The notes beneath the pieces are model-generated. The model was given only the letters and a program-made list of their open reading frames with translations. It was not told the origin of the DNA and made no database searches. This document shows positions 1 through 12,300 of a stretch of 64,000 nt of DNA, piece by piece. The first letter of the stretch is position 1; each line of letters starts with the position of its first letter. Where the stretch lies: NCBI RefSeq assembly GCF_021869535.1, contig NW_026262669.1, positions 1,550,001 through 1,614,000 of the forward strand, written 5' to 3'. The position numbers and the translations under genes were made by a program. This stretch comes from Mytilus californianus. Taxonomy: Eukaryota > Mollusca > Bivalvia > Mytilida > Mytilidae.

Positions 1-355
1 AATAGTTAACCAATCACAACCAAGTTCACTAATTAATGACCCTTCAGGTCAGAGACCACAGTTTCCAAGAATAGACAGATCGACCAAACCCAAACCATTA
101 CAATCAAGTGTTTCTACAAATCTTACCAATCAAACTGACTTTGAAAAACTAAATGAATTGAAACCTAGAGTTACTTCCCTTTATCCTGATACAAGTTCAA
201 TATCTAGTACAAAAATAATCAGAAAAGAGTCTGGGAATGAAGTACAGAGTTTGTCTAGAGAACTAGAACGTGAACGAGAAGAACTCAACAGGATTAGAAA
301 GGAAAAAGAAGAAGAAATTGCAAAGTATCAGTTGGATAAAGAGAGAAATATTAAG
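1..355 (+). CDS. USP8: USP8 coding exon A (5' truncated by window)
   Basis: Open from base 2 and ending in AAG before a GTACAG donor, phase 0. It begins with a Ser/Asn/Pro-rich linker and passes into a charged Glu/Lys/Arg helix ([18 protein letters not shown]), the start of the coiled coil. The true exon may begin before base 1. Confidence 0.85.
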
Positions 356-3300
356 GTACAGTAAAACGGTGAAACCTGAGTAAGGTACAGTAAAACCTGA
401 GTAAGGTACATTAGAATCTGTTTAAACTGGCCTGACTAAGGTACTGTAAATTCAAACATTATTGCTTGCATTTATTATTGTGATTTTGGAAGAATGCACA
501 AAAATTCGATATTAGTTTTTGTGATATCAGATAAATGTGCATGCAGACATATACATTGAATTTAGAATGCGAGTTCTTATTATTGCGATACTCAACCAGT
601 CTCATTATTCGCATTAATAAAAGTCTCACAATAATTTCTGAATATTAGAATTATCAAGTTGTTATCATAGCAGTATTTACCATGTAAGGTGTATATATGT
701 TCAGTAAAAAAATCTTGTGGCAATAAAATTACCTCCCCTTGTAACATTGAGAAATTTTAAATCTTTAATGTTTTGTTGTCATATTTGTTCTACATTATAT
801 TTTTGTCTTTTTTAGGAACAACAGGCAAGGATCGAGCGATTAAAAGATGAAGAAGAAAAACTAAGATTGATAGAACAGAAAAAATCAGAACAAACTAGAG
901 ATCTGGCGGATCTTATGAGAAAGAAGAGAGGGTTACAGGAAGAGATGAAAGGCTCTGGAGGAGAAAATATCAGGTATAAAGTCATGTAAAGCAAAATATG
1001 GTGGAGGACCCATGTAAGAAAGTTATAAATAGAAACAAAAATAATGTTGTACACAGATATTGTGGATTCATTTATTTTCGTGGGTACCAATTTTCGTTGA
1101 TAAAGAAAAACTTGCATATTTGTGGATATTAAATATGGCAAAGTCTGCATATAAGCCTAAACAAATTTGTCTTTCGTTGAAGATTTGATTTTGTTGTTCA
1201 CCTGTACAAATAAAATCCACGAAAATTGGTATCCCACGAATAATAATGAATCCACAGTATATGAATAAATTTCATGATGTTATCATCTAATATGGACCAC
1301 TGGACGTTAAGCAACCAACAATCAATCAATCTAATATGGAAAAAAAACACATTTTTACACAATCTGTTTTATATTTAAATGTTAAATGTAGTTGTATTTT
1401 CTTTTTAAATGCACTTTCAGTAAAATGAATTATAATTACAGAAATCAAGAATTGAGGACAATAGAGAATGAGAGGGTGAAAAGACAAGATGAGGTAGACA
1501 AACTTAGACAGGAGAGAAAGAAAAAAGAGGAAGAAAGAAGAATATTGGAGGAAGGAAAGGAGGTATTAAATCATATGACATTTTAGTCCATCTAACGCAT
1601 AGCAGGTTATGCCATAGGTCATTTAGCTTATTATCATTTTGTATCGTCTAATTATTATCATCTCTGAAACTGCTGAGCTAATGTCAATGATAACATTAAT
1701 GTTACCAATTTTAAGGCACCAAATGTGTATTTTTTGGAAGTACTTTGTAATATCTCTTCTTTTCCTTTTAGAAAAGACAAAACACTGCAGAAAAATACTA
1801 TACATGCTATAGAGAATCAACACTACCAACACAAAATCAATCAATAGCCTCCTTTTAAGTAGCAGCCCTCTATTATATGGCAGTCATGATAAGAATCTAT
1901 TTGGTATGCAGGAATCCCCCTGTCTGTCCATGTGCCTTTTAAGTGAAATTTCTCCTTGATGAGAAAATGAATATTGATGAAAGTTTGCACAGTTGAACAT
2001 TTCCTAGGATTTGCAAAAAAGAATATTATTTCTGCTCTACATGTAAACAGGAGATAATAAATATGAATATAAGAAGATGTGGTATAATTACCAATGAGAC
2101 AACTCGCCAACAGAGGGCAAATGACATAGAAATCAACAACCATAAGTTACTGTACGACCTTCAACAATGAGCATAACCCATAATAGAGTTTACTTACCCA
2201 TCTTGGGTATATCATATTGTAAGGCAGGGGTTCACTCACAGTTCTAGTTTCTATAAATATTCATGTCCTTTCAGAAAGAAGAACTTGAGAGAGCAAGAGC
2301 AAGGGCAAGATTAGAAGAGGAAAAGAAAGATTTTGAATTAAAGCTGGCAGAAGAAACAGCCAGACGGCTACAGGAGGAGGAAGACTCTATGGGCATAGAA
2401 CTTCATGAACTCAAACAAAGAGAACTGAAAACAAAGATAGAAGAACTGAGAAAACTGAGACTGGTTTGTTTATCTATACTACAACTCTCATGAATTTTTG
2501 CATTTTCACTCGTCCATGGTGGGACCTGGTAAAACTATCAAATGTTCCCTGGTCTCACCCTTCAGAATGGCCTTTTTTTATCATAAGACTTGATTATACA
2601 GTACCTTGGAAATATAAGAAAAGCTTTTTGTATTAAATAAAATTCAATTTGAAGTACACCAGTGACCTTTCCAGGGTGGCAGGCAGGAAAAACAAAATAC
2701 TGTATAGTGGGTAATATTCGTGGGGTGTTAATTTGGGCTCATTTTGGACAGAGTAAAAAAGTGAGACATAGGTATTCTGCTTCAGGTGTCAATAAAGTCT
2801 CATTCCCATAGAGATTATATAGAAAAAGGCATATCTCTGTGAATAAGTGTATTGTTCAGGGCTTCAGTGGAAGTTTTAATTGGAGATATGGTTCAGAATC
2901 ATTTAATAATCATGTCATGATTGTATAGTTCTGAGCACTTGAATAGTTTAAATCTGAAATATTTGCAAATATCTTTTAATTCTTTTACTTATAGATGATC
3001 AAACCTTTTGTTTGATTCAATGAGGCAAAGTCACACAAGTTTTGGAAAAAAAAATTACTTCATTAAAAATATAAAGTGATTACATGTACTATAAATTCAA
3101 AAATTATTGCAAGGTTTTTATAATGCCAAAAATGCTACTAAGTGTGTATTGCATTCTGATATCTATTACAAATATTGCAATAATAAATGCACATTTATAG
3201 CTTACTGTTCAGTGTAAGTCAAGGCTCCATGTTGAACACCATACTTTGACCTATAATGGTTTACTTTTACAAATTGCGCTTTGGATAGAGAGTTGTCTCA

Positions 3301-6300
3301 TTGGCATTTATACATGTCTTCTTATATCTACATAATAATTTCTGAATTTGAATAAAATTAGGATGGCATACATGTATGATATACTGGGGATTCATTTATT
3401 TTCGTGGGTACCAATTTTCATGGTTTTAGGAAAACTTACATGTTCGTGGATATTTAATTTCCTGGTTTTGGTAAAATATGCATACATTCCTTTAGAAAAT
3501 TTGTAACTCGTTGAACATTTAAATTTCCTGGTATCCAATAAATATTAATGGATCCACAGTATGTGTTCCAGCTGCACATTGAACTGTTTATATGTATTAA
3601 AGGAAGAAGAAAAAAGTCTAAAGGAAACACAGAGCAGAGAAGAATCTCTGAAAAGACTAGAAGAAAATAGAAAGTTAAAGGAAAAAGAAGATGCTATAAA
3701 AAGACAAGAGGAAGATAGGCTTGCTATTGAAAGACAAGAAAAGGAGGCTCATGAGAGAAAGACAAAAGAACATAAAGATAGAAAACTGAGAGAAGAAGAA
3801 ACTGAAAGGAGAAGACTGGCGAAAATAGCAGAGGAAGCAGCAAAAGTAGAGCAGACAAGAATGGAGGCTGAGCTACGTGCCAAGAATGAACTGGCAAAGC
3901 GAGAAGCTGAGGAAAGGGTAAGGGAGGAACAGGCAAAGAGAGAGGCAGAACAAAAGGCAAGGGATGACCAGGCAAGAAAGATTGCAGAGGACAAAGCAAA
4001 GAAAGAAGCAGAAGAGAAGGCAAGAGCAGATCAGGCAAGGAGAGAGGCTGAGGAAAAACTCAAACTAATCCAAGGTAATAATCTACAGGTGTACTTAGTC
4101 AGATCTTTATATACTGTAAATTCATTTTTATGCCCCATTTATGGGAATTATGTTTATTGGTCTGTCCGTCCGTTCGTTCGTCCATCTGTCCCGCTTCAGG
4201 TGAATGTTTTTGGTCGAGGTAGTTTTTAATTAAGTTGAAGTCCAATCAACTTGAAACTTAGTACACATGTTCCTTATGATATAATCTTTCTAATTTTAAT
4301 GCCAAATTAGAGTTTTTACCCAATTTTTCACGGTCCACTGAACATAGAAAATGATAGTGCGAAGGGGCATCTGTGTTCTTTGGACACATTCTTGTTATTC
4401 ATGGGTATAGGTAAACTATCATGTTCAACGCCAAATACATTGCCTGTAATATCCACAAATAAACATTATTTCCTACATCCACAAACAGACTTGAAATCAC
4501 AAAATGGGATTTGTATGAGATGTCGTCATTTCTTAATATAATATAATTGTTTGTCAATTTTTTTTTATATTCTAGGTGAAAGTCCGAAGATAAAAACAAT
4601 ACCATCACCTAACTTACCCACAGGCTGGGAGAAACGATTAGATGGTCCAACTCATAGATATTACTATATAAATCACAACAGAGGAACAACACAATGGGAA
4701 CCTCCACAGACAAAAATCAAATTACCAGGTAAGCACAATGGGAATTGTCTCCAAGAGAAACAAATAGCCAGGTTAGCATGATTGGAAATGTTTCCAGGTA
4801 TAACAAATAGCAAGGTAAGCACAATGGGAAATGTCTCCAAGAGAAACAAATAGCCAGGTAAGCACAATGGGAATATCTCCAAGAGAAACAAATAGCCAGG
4901 TAAGCACAATGGGAAATGTCTTCAAGAGAAACAAATAGCCAGGTTAGCATGATGGGAATTGTCTCCAAGTGAAACAAATAGCCAGGTAAGCACAATTGGA
5001 AATGTCTCCAAGAGAAACAAATAGCCAGGTTAGCATGATGGGAAAGGTCTCCAAATGAAAAAATGAAAAAAAAAATAGCCACGTAAGCACAATGGGAAAT
5101 ATCTCCAAGAGAAACAAATAGCCAGGTAAGCACGATTGGAAATGTTTCCAGGAGGAACAAATTGATTTTTTTGTTTAGTTCATTTAGATTGTTCCACCTA
5201 TTTAGATGTGGTATTGGTCTTCACAATCTGATATTAGAAAATTTTGTCGAGATATTCATATTTTTTTTAATGCCCATACCGCAGAGGAGGGGACATTAAG
5301 TTTTACCCTTGTCCTTCTGGATGTCACTTTTGCGGTCCTTAAGTAATGTCCTTAAGCAGGGACATCTTGTGTCCCATGGACACATTCTTTGATTTGTACT
5401 ACTGTAAATTCAGAAATTATTGCGTGCATTTATTATTGCGATTTTTCAAGAATAGAGAAAAATGCGAGTTTAATTATTGCGATTTCGAAAAAATCTGCAT
5501 ACAGATCTATGTTTCAGTTATCAGAATGCGAGTTTTTATTATTGCGATACCCATACAGTCGCATTATTCGCATTAATAAAAACCTTGCAATAATTTCTGA
5601 ATTTACAGTATAATTATTTTATCATTGATATTTAATTGGTTATATAAATGGTAGAGATATTAGAATGAGCAAACACAGTGTGGTATAAATAGTATGAAAT
5701 TTTAGTTTTAATTTACCACTCAATAACATGGTGATATGGACAATCAAGAGTATAATTATATATAGGTTCCACCATATTATTATGTGTGATATACTACATT
5801 CCAGAGTCAGTTAATTTTTAAAATTTAAACCCCTTTCTGGTGGAACATTTAAAATATTTATACTCTAACTGTTGAGAGTGAAATATTATCTTATTACGTG
5901 AAATTTGCTTGTGGAATCTGTTTTTTTTTCTCTAATAAGTTTTAGGCGATATGTTTGCAAACTTTTCTTTGTGTTTTAATGATCTGAAAAAAGATATGTA
6001 CTTTCTATATGACTTCATTAGGCATGGTTTGCCTTTTTTCATGACGTCAGAATAACAAATTCAGAGGAAAAATTTTAGGTCTTTATTGAATTTTGACCAA
6101 TGAAGATTTGAGATCAAATTAACTGCATGTTGATTATAAAAAAATATTCAACCAGTCAGGAAGAGAATAAATAGGCTAAGAATTAGAGAAAAATAATATA
6201 ATATGATATAAATTAGATGTATTTTTTATTGAACAGCTGATGGCAAGTACACAACAAAATTGAAAGATGAACCTACTACAACAAAGAGAGGCCTGTCACG

Positions 6301-9300
6301 GTCTAACTCATCACCAAACATCGCTAAAATGATGGAGGAGGAAGACAAAGTACCACCACTAAAACCCAGTATAGATAGATCTAATAAACCAGCACAAAGG
6401 TGAGGTCAAATGTCATTGTCATAGAGACCAAGTATAGATAGATCTAATAAACATGCTCAAAGGTGAGACCAAAGGTCATTGTCACAGAGACCAAGTATAG
6501 ATTCATATTTTGTATATATAGAAAAAAAAGGCGAAAGACATCAAGAGAGAATCAAAACTTATAAGTCAAAGAGAGACCGATATAATAATTTCAAAAGAAT
6601 AACAGTCTACAAAACACACTTAAAAATATCAACTGAGCAACACTAACCCACTGCAAACAGGGGTGATCTCAGGTGCTTCGGAAGGGTAAGCAGTATCTGC
6701 TCCACTAGTGACACCTGACATTTTACTCCTATAGATAAAACATGTCCGTAAGGAATGAGGAATCAAATGATAAAATTCAGGAAGAAAGATAACACCAATG
6801 ATACTTTGTTGTTTCAGACAGTTGATTCCAGAGGCGAACAGACCATCACCTCAGAAACAAGCAGCAAGGATCAGGAACTTAAACCCGGTGTATGGCAATG
6901 TGGTAGGTATTCATTATCTAACCCTTGGTAACATGGTAGATACTGTAAAATCAGAAATTATTGCGATTTCGACAGGACAGACCAAAATGTGACAATAATT
7001 ATTGCAATTACAAGAAGAGCTGCATACAAAGATATGTGATAGATTGCAGAATGGGAGTTCTTATAACATGTATTGCAATACTCATCCTGTTACTTTATTG
7101 GCAATAACAAAAGCCTCGCAATAATTTTTGAATTTACAGTATTTTATTGCTTCTTATAAAGACAAATCAAACTCTCATTATTGTCCTTGTTTTAAAGAGA
7201 TGCTGGTTTGTTTAATTGAGTCATTCCCTTGACTTAAACTTAAAAATCGCCTTGTGGTAGCATGCTTTTTTCAAATGTGGGAGGTCATATTTTTTATCCC
7301 AAGCCTGGTTAAAATGAAAGATTTGAAAAGTGGTATTTGCTGCTTCTTCACAAAGCACACAGCATTTAATAGGAGTAAGAGCAAGGACCTTATTATCATC
7401 CTGGGTCATCTTAATGACTTTTAAATCATCGTTATTCATGCTCTTAAACTTAAGATCATCAAAGGTCATTGTCTTTATGACTTAAATCTCTTTCTGATTG
7501 ATTGTTTGTGATTAACACAACTTTAAGCACTCTTGCCTATATCACAGTTTTTATAGGCATGAAGAGAACTACTGCCTTCAAACGGAAAACTGGGAAACCT
7601 AGTCAGTTAAGATCAGAGTCAAAAGCACCTTGCCAGGAGTGGGGTTTGAACTTTTGACCTCAGTGTTGAGAGGCTAGTGATGACTAGATATACTTAGACC
7701 TTTGCGTACTGATGCCCTTAAGAAGATAATGAATGAACACAGTAAATCATCAGTAATTAGAGAACATATTATGTGTTCTATGCAATAAAACTAAAAATAT
7801 GATTTATTTTATTTTTTCCAGGGACGAGCCTTGACGGGATTGAGAAATCTTGGTAACACATGTTACATGAATTCTACAATACAGTGCCTAAATAACTGCT
7901 CCCCATTGGTGACCTACTTCCTGACAGAAAGTTACCTGTATGATATAAATAGGTTGGTTCCTAATGTACAGGTAGTAAGATAGTTTACCTTTAAATAGTA
8001 AATTTAAATGCTCCCTGCTGGTGACTTTTTTCCTGCTAGTTTCATTATTATTTGTGGGATACCAATTTTTATACGACCGCAAAAAAATTTTGCGGTCGTA
8101 TATTGGTATGACGTTGGCGTTGTCGTCGTCGTCCAAAGACACATTGGTTTTCACACTCTAACTTTAGTTTAAGTGAATGGATCTCTATGAAATTTTACCA
8201 TAAGGTTCAATACCACAAAAGGAAGGTTGGGAATGATTTTGGGGGTTATGGTATCGACAGTTAAAGAATTAGGGGCCAAAAATAAGCATTTTTGTAACTT
8301 CCAGACATACTTGTGTGTTAGTGTATGGATCTCTCTGACATTGTACCACAAGGTTCCATATCACAAAGGGAATGCTGGGATTGATTTTGGGGGTAATTGC
8401 CTCAAAAATTTAGGAATTAGGGGCCAAAAAAGGGGCAAAAAACAAGCATTTTTCTAGTTTCATGACAATAACTTGTGTGTAAGTGTATGGATCTTTCTGA
8501 AATTGTACTACAAGGTTCCATATCACAAAGGAAAAGCTGGAATTGAGTTTGGGGGTAATTGCCCAAAACGTTTAGGAATAAGGGGCCAAAAAGGGGCCAA
8601 AAATAAAAATTTTTCTAGTTTCCAGACAATAACTTGTGTTCAATTGTATGGATCTCTCTGAAATTGTACTGCAAGGTACCATACCACAAAGGGAAGGCTG
8701 GGATTGATTTTGGGGGTAATTGCCTCAAAATTTTAGGAATTAGGGGCCAAAAAGGGGAAAAAAACAAGCATTTTTCTAGTTTCAGAACAATAACTTGTGT
8801 GTAAGTGTATGGATCTTTATGAAATTGTACTACAAGGTTCCATATCACAAAAGGAAAGCTGGGTTTGAGTTTGGGGGTAATTGCCCTAAACGTTTAGGAA
8901 TTTGGGGCCAAAAAGGGGCAAAAAAAACAAATATTTTTCTAGTTTCCAGACAATAACTTGTGTTCAAGTGTATGGATCTCTCTGAAATTGTACTGCAAGG
9001 TACCATACCACAAAGGGAAGGATGGGATTGAGTTGTGGGGTGATGAATCATAAGGGGGTTAAAAAAATTGGGGGGGGGGGGGATTTTTTTTGCCTTTTTA
9101 ACTTGTTTTTCAAAGGAAATATCGGTTATTGAAATGGTGATGTACGGCGGGTGGCTGGGCAGGCCTACAGGCAGCTGCCAAACAGTGTCAGCACAATAAC
9201 ATGAAAACGCTTTAACACATTTTTTTCAAATTTAAATATGTTGTTTCCTGGGACTTAATGAAGGTCTAGTTCAATTTTCAAGTTATTAGTGTATCTCCTT

Positions 9301-12300
9301 TGTGAGTTATCGCCATTTTTAATATCCAAAAGTGGAATTTTTAAATATTTTACTCTTGTTATCTTTTTTATGACTAAGCATAATGTCTTATCTCACAATA
9401 AAAATTGGAGTGACAGATTTATTTGAAAATTATCTATTTCCTAAGTGGTAATGATTATAAGCTATATTATTAGACATTTTGAAGTTAATTACATTATTAA
9501 TTATTAATTAGATCTGGGTTATATCTTAGCATATAATATCATTGGAGTGACAGATTTATTTCAAAATTTTCTGTTTCCTGATAAGATCTGTAGGACTGTA
9601 TATATAAAATTTGAAATTTACTAGTAGGACTGTATAAATGAAATTTGAAATTTACTCTTCATTATTACACATTTTGTAGATAATTAAGTCTCCCTAAACC
9701 ATATATATTCTTACCCCCACCCCCTTTCAATTTGAGAATGTGCTTTTATCTTGTAAACGGTTGAGATCCCCACCCCTAAACCATATATATTCTTGTATGG
9801 GACAATAAAACAAATCAAATGAAATATTTGGGGAGTCCCCGGGTTCAGCCCCACCCCCCTACTTTTTGAAAACTTGTAAACGGTCAAGATCCCAACCCTG
9901 AAACCATATATATTCTTGTATGTGACAACAAAACAAATCAAATGAAATAAAAGGCGAGTCCCCTGGGGTCACCCCCCACCCCCTCCTGTTTGAGAACTTG
10001 TAAACAGTCGAGATCCCCACCCCTAAACCATATATATTCTTGTAAGGGACAATAACACAAATCAAATGAAATATAGGGGAAGTCCATGGGGGTCACCCCC
10101 GCCCCCCTTCTTTTTGAAAACTTGTAAACGGTCAAGATCCCCACCCAGAAACCATATATATTGTTGTATGGGACAATAAAACAAATCTAATGAAACAAAA
10201 GGCAAGTCCCCTAGGGTCACCCCACCCCATCCTGTTTAAGAACTTGTAAACTGTCGAGATCCCCACCCCTAAACCATATATATTCTTGAATGGGACAATA
10301 AAACAAATCAAATGATATATAGGGGAAGTCCATGGGGGTCACCCCCACCCCCCTTCTTTTTGATAACTTGTAAACAGTCGAGATCCCCACCCCTAAACCA
10401 TATATATTCTTGAATGGGACAATAAAACAAATCAAATGACATTGAGGGGGAGTCCCCTGGGGTCACCCCCACCCCCCTTTTTTTTGAAAACTTGTAAACG
10501 TTCAAAATCTCCACCTCGAAACCATATATATTCTTGTATGGGACAATCAAACAAATCAAATCAAATACAAGGCGAGTCCCCTTGGGGTCACTCCCACCCC
10601 CTCCTGTTTAAGAACTTGTAAACAGTCGAGATCCCCACCCCTAAACCATATATTTTCTTGTATGGGACAATAACACAAATCAAATGAAATATAGGGGAAG
10701 TCCATGGGGGTCACCCCCACCCCCTTTCTTTTTGAAAACTTGTAAACGGTCAAGATCCACACCCTGAAACTATATATATTCTTGTATGTGACAACAAAAC
10801 AAATCAAATGAAATAAAAGGCGAATCCCCTGGGGTCACCCCCACCCCATCCTGTTTGAGAACTTGTAAACGGTCGAGATCCCAACCCCTAAACCATATAT
10901 ATTCTTTTACGGGACAATAACACAAATCAAATGAAATATAGGGGAAGTCCATGGGGGTCACCCCCCACCCCCTTCTTTTTGAAAACTTGTAAAAGGTCAA
11001 GATCCCCACCCCGAAACCATATATATTGTTGTATGGGACAATAAAACAAATCAAATGAAATTAAGGGGAAATCCCCTGGGGTAACCCCCACCCCCTTCTT
11101 TTTGAAAACTTGTAAACGGTCATGATCCCCATGCGGAAACCATATATATTCATGTATGGGACCATAAAACAAATCAAATGAAATATAAGGCGAGTCCCCT
11201 GGGGATCACACACCCCCCCCCCCCCCCCTTTTGAGAACTTGCAAACGGTCGAGATCTCCACCCCTAAACCATATAAATTCCTATTCATAATTTCAAGAAG
11301 TTTTGAATGACATACAGGGTCAATCCATAGGCGTCACTAATGCATATCATGAACCAATTTGTACTGGACATTGCCCAATGTCAAGCGACAATGGGAATGA
11401 CGAATTATTGGAGCTTTGTTTGGGAGACTTCGTAACAGCATTCTGTTACAATTATTTCTTGTTACTGATAAGTTTTATAGATTTTGAAATGACATTGTAT
11501 TAATGATAAATAAAATTTTGGATTTTTTTCTTCTTTTCTTTGGTAAATTGTTTGTAGAATTTTGTGGCAAGTTTTTATTTTGTTATTCTGTAAAAACTAA
11601 TTTTCTGAATCCTTTTTAATTTTTTTTTTGATGAAGTAAACTCCTTTAAAAACTAAGCTTATATAGTCTATTAATAAACATATATTTAGATTTCTGATTT
11701 TGGGCCCAGTTTTCAAGTTGGTCCAAATTGGGGTCCAAAATTAAACTGTGTTTGATTTCAACATAAATTGAATATATATAGGGTTCTTTGAAATGCTTAA
11801 TCTAAACCTGTATTTCTTTTCATTATTAATAAGATAATACCACATTGATGTCCAAAGGGCCTAAATTACACTTTTGATTAATTTCATCAAAAATTGAATT
11901 CTTTGGTTCTTTGATATGCTGATTCTAGCAATGTTTGAGTGTTAAATCATATCTAATTTTAGAGAACTTAGTCATCACTGGTTGTTGTTATTATGTTATT
12001 GATTATAATTTGAAAAATTGCATCATATCTTATTTTAGAGAACTATTTATCCAATTTGAGTTATTTCCCTTTGCACAGAAAATTTTATGGATAAAATTAA
12101 CCTGTGTTTCATTTCAACATAAATTAAATTAAATTTCTTTCAAATGCTGAATCTAAACCTGTATTTAAGTATTAGATTTTTGGTCCCAGTTTTCAAGTTG
12201 GTCCAAATCAGGGTCCAAAATTAAACTTTGTTTGATTCAACAAAAAAATTATTTATGGGGTTCTTTGAAATGCTGAATCTAACCATGTATTGAGAGATTT

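Noticed and set aside
3724..4038. Minus-strand frames of 81 and 104 codons
   Set aside because: Shadows of the Glu/Lys-rich coiled-coil exon, whose antisense lacks stops because of codon bias.
4673..5160. Minus-strand hydrophobic frames of 78 and 147 codons
   Set aside because: Translation of the 43-bp array; one overlaps the real WW exon.
9711..11288. Series of minus-strand frames with NIYGF/GVGI repeats
   Set aside because: Translation of the 124-bp tandem array.
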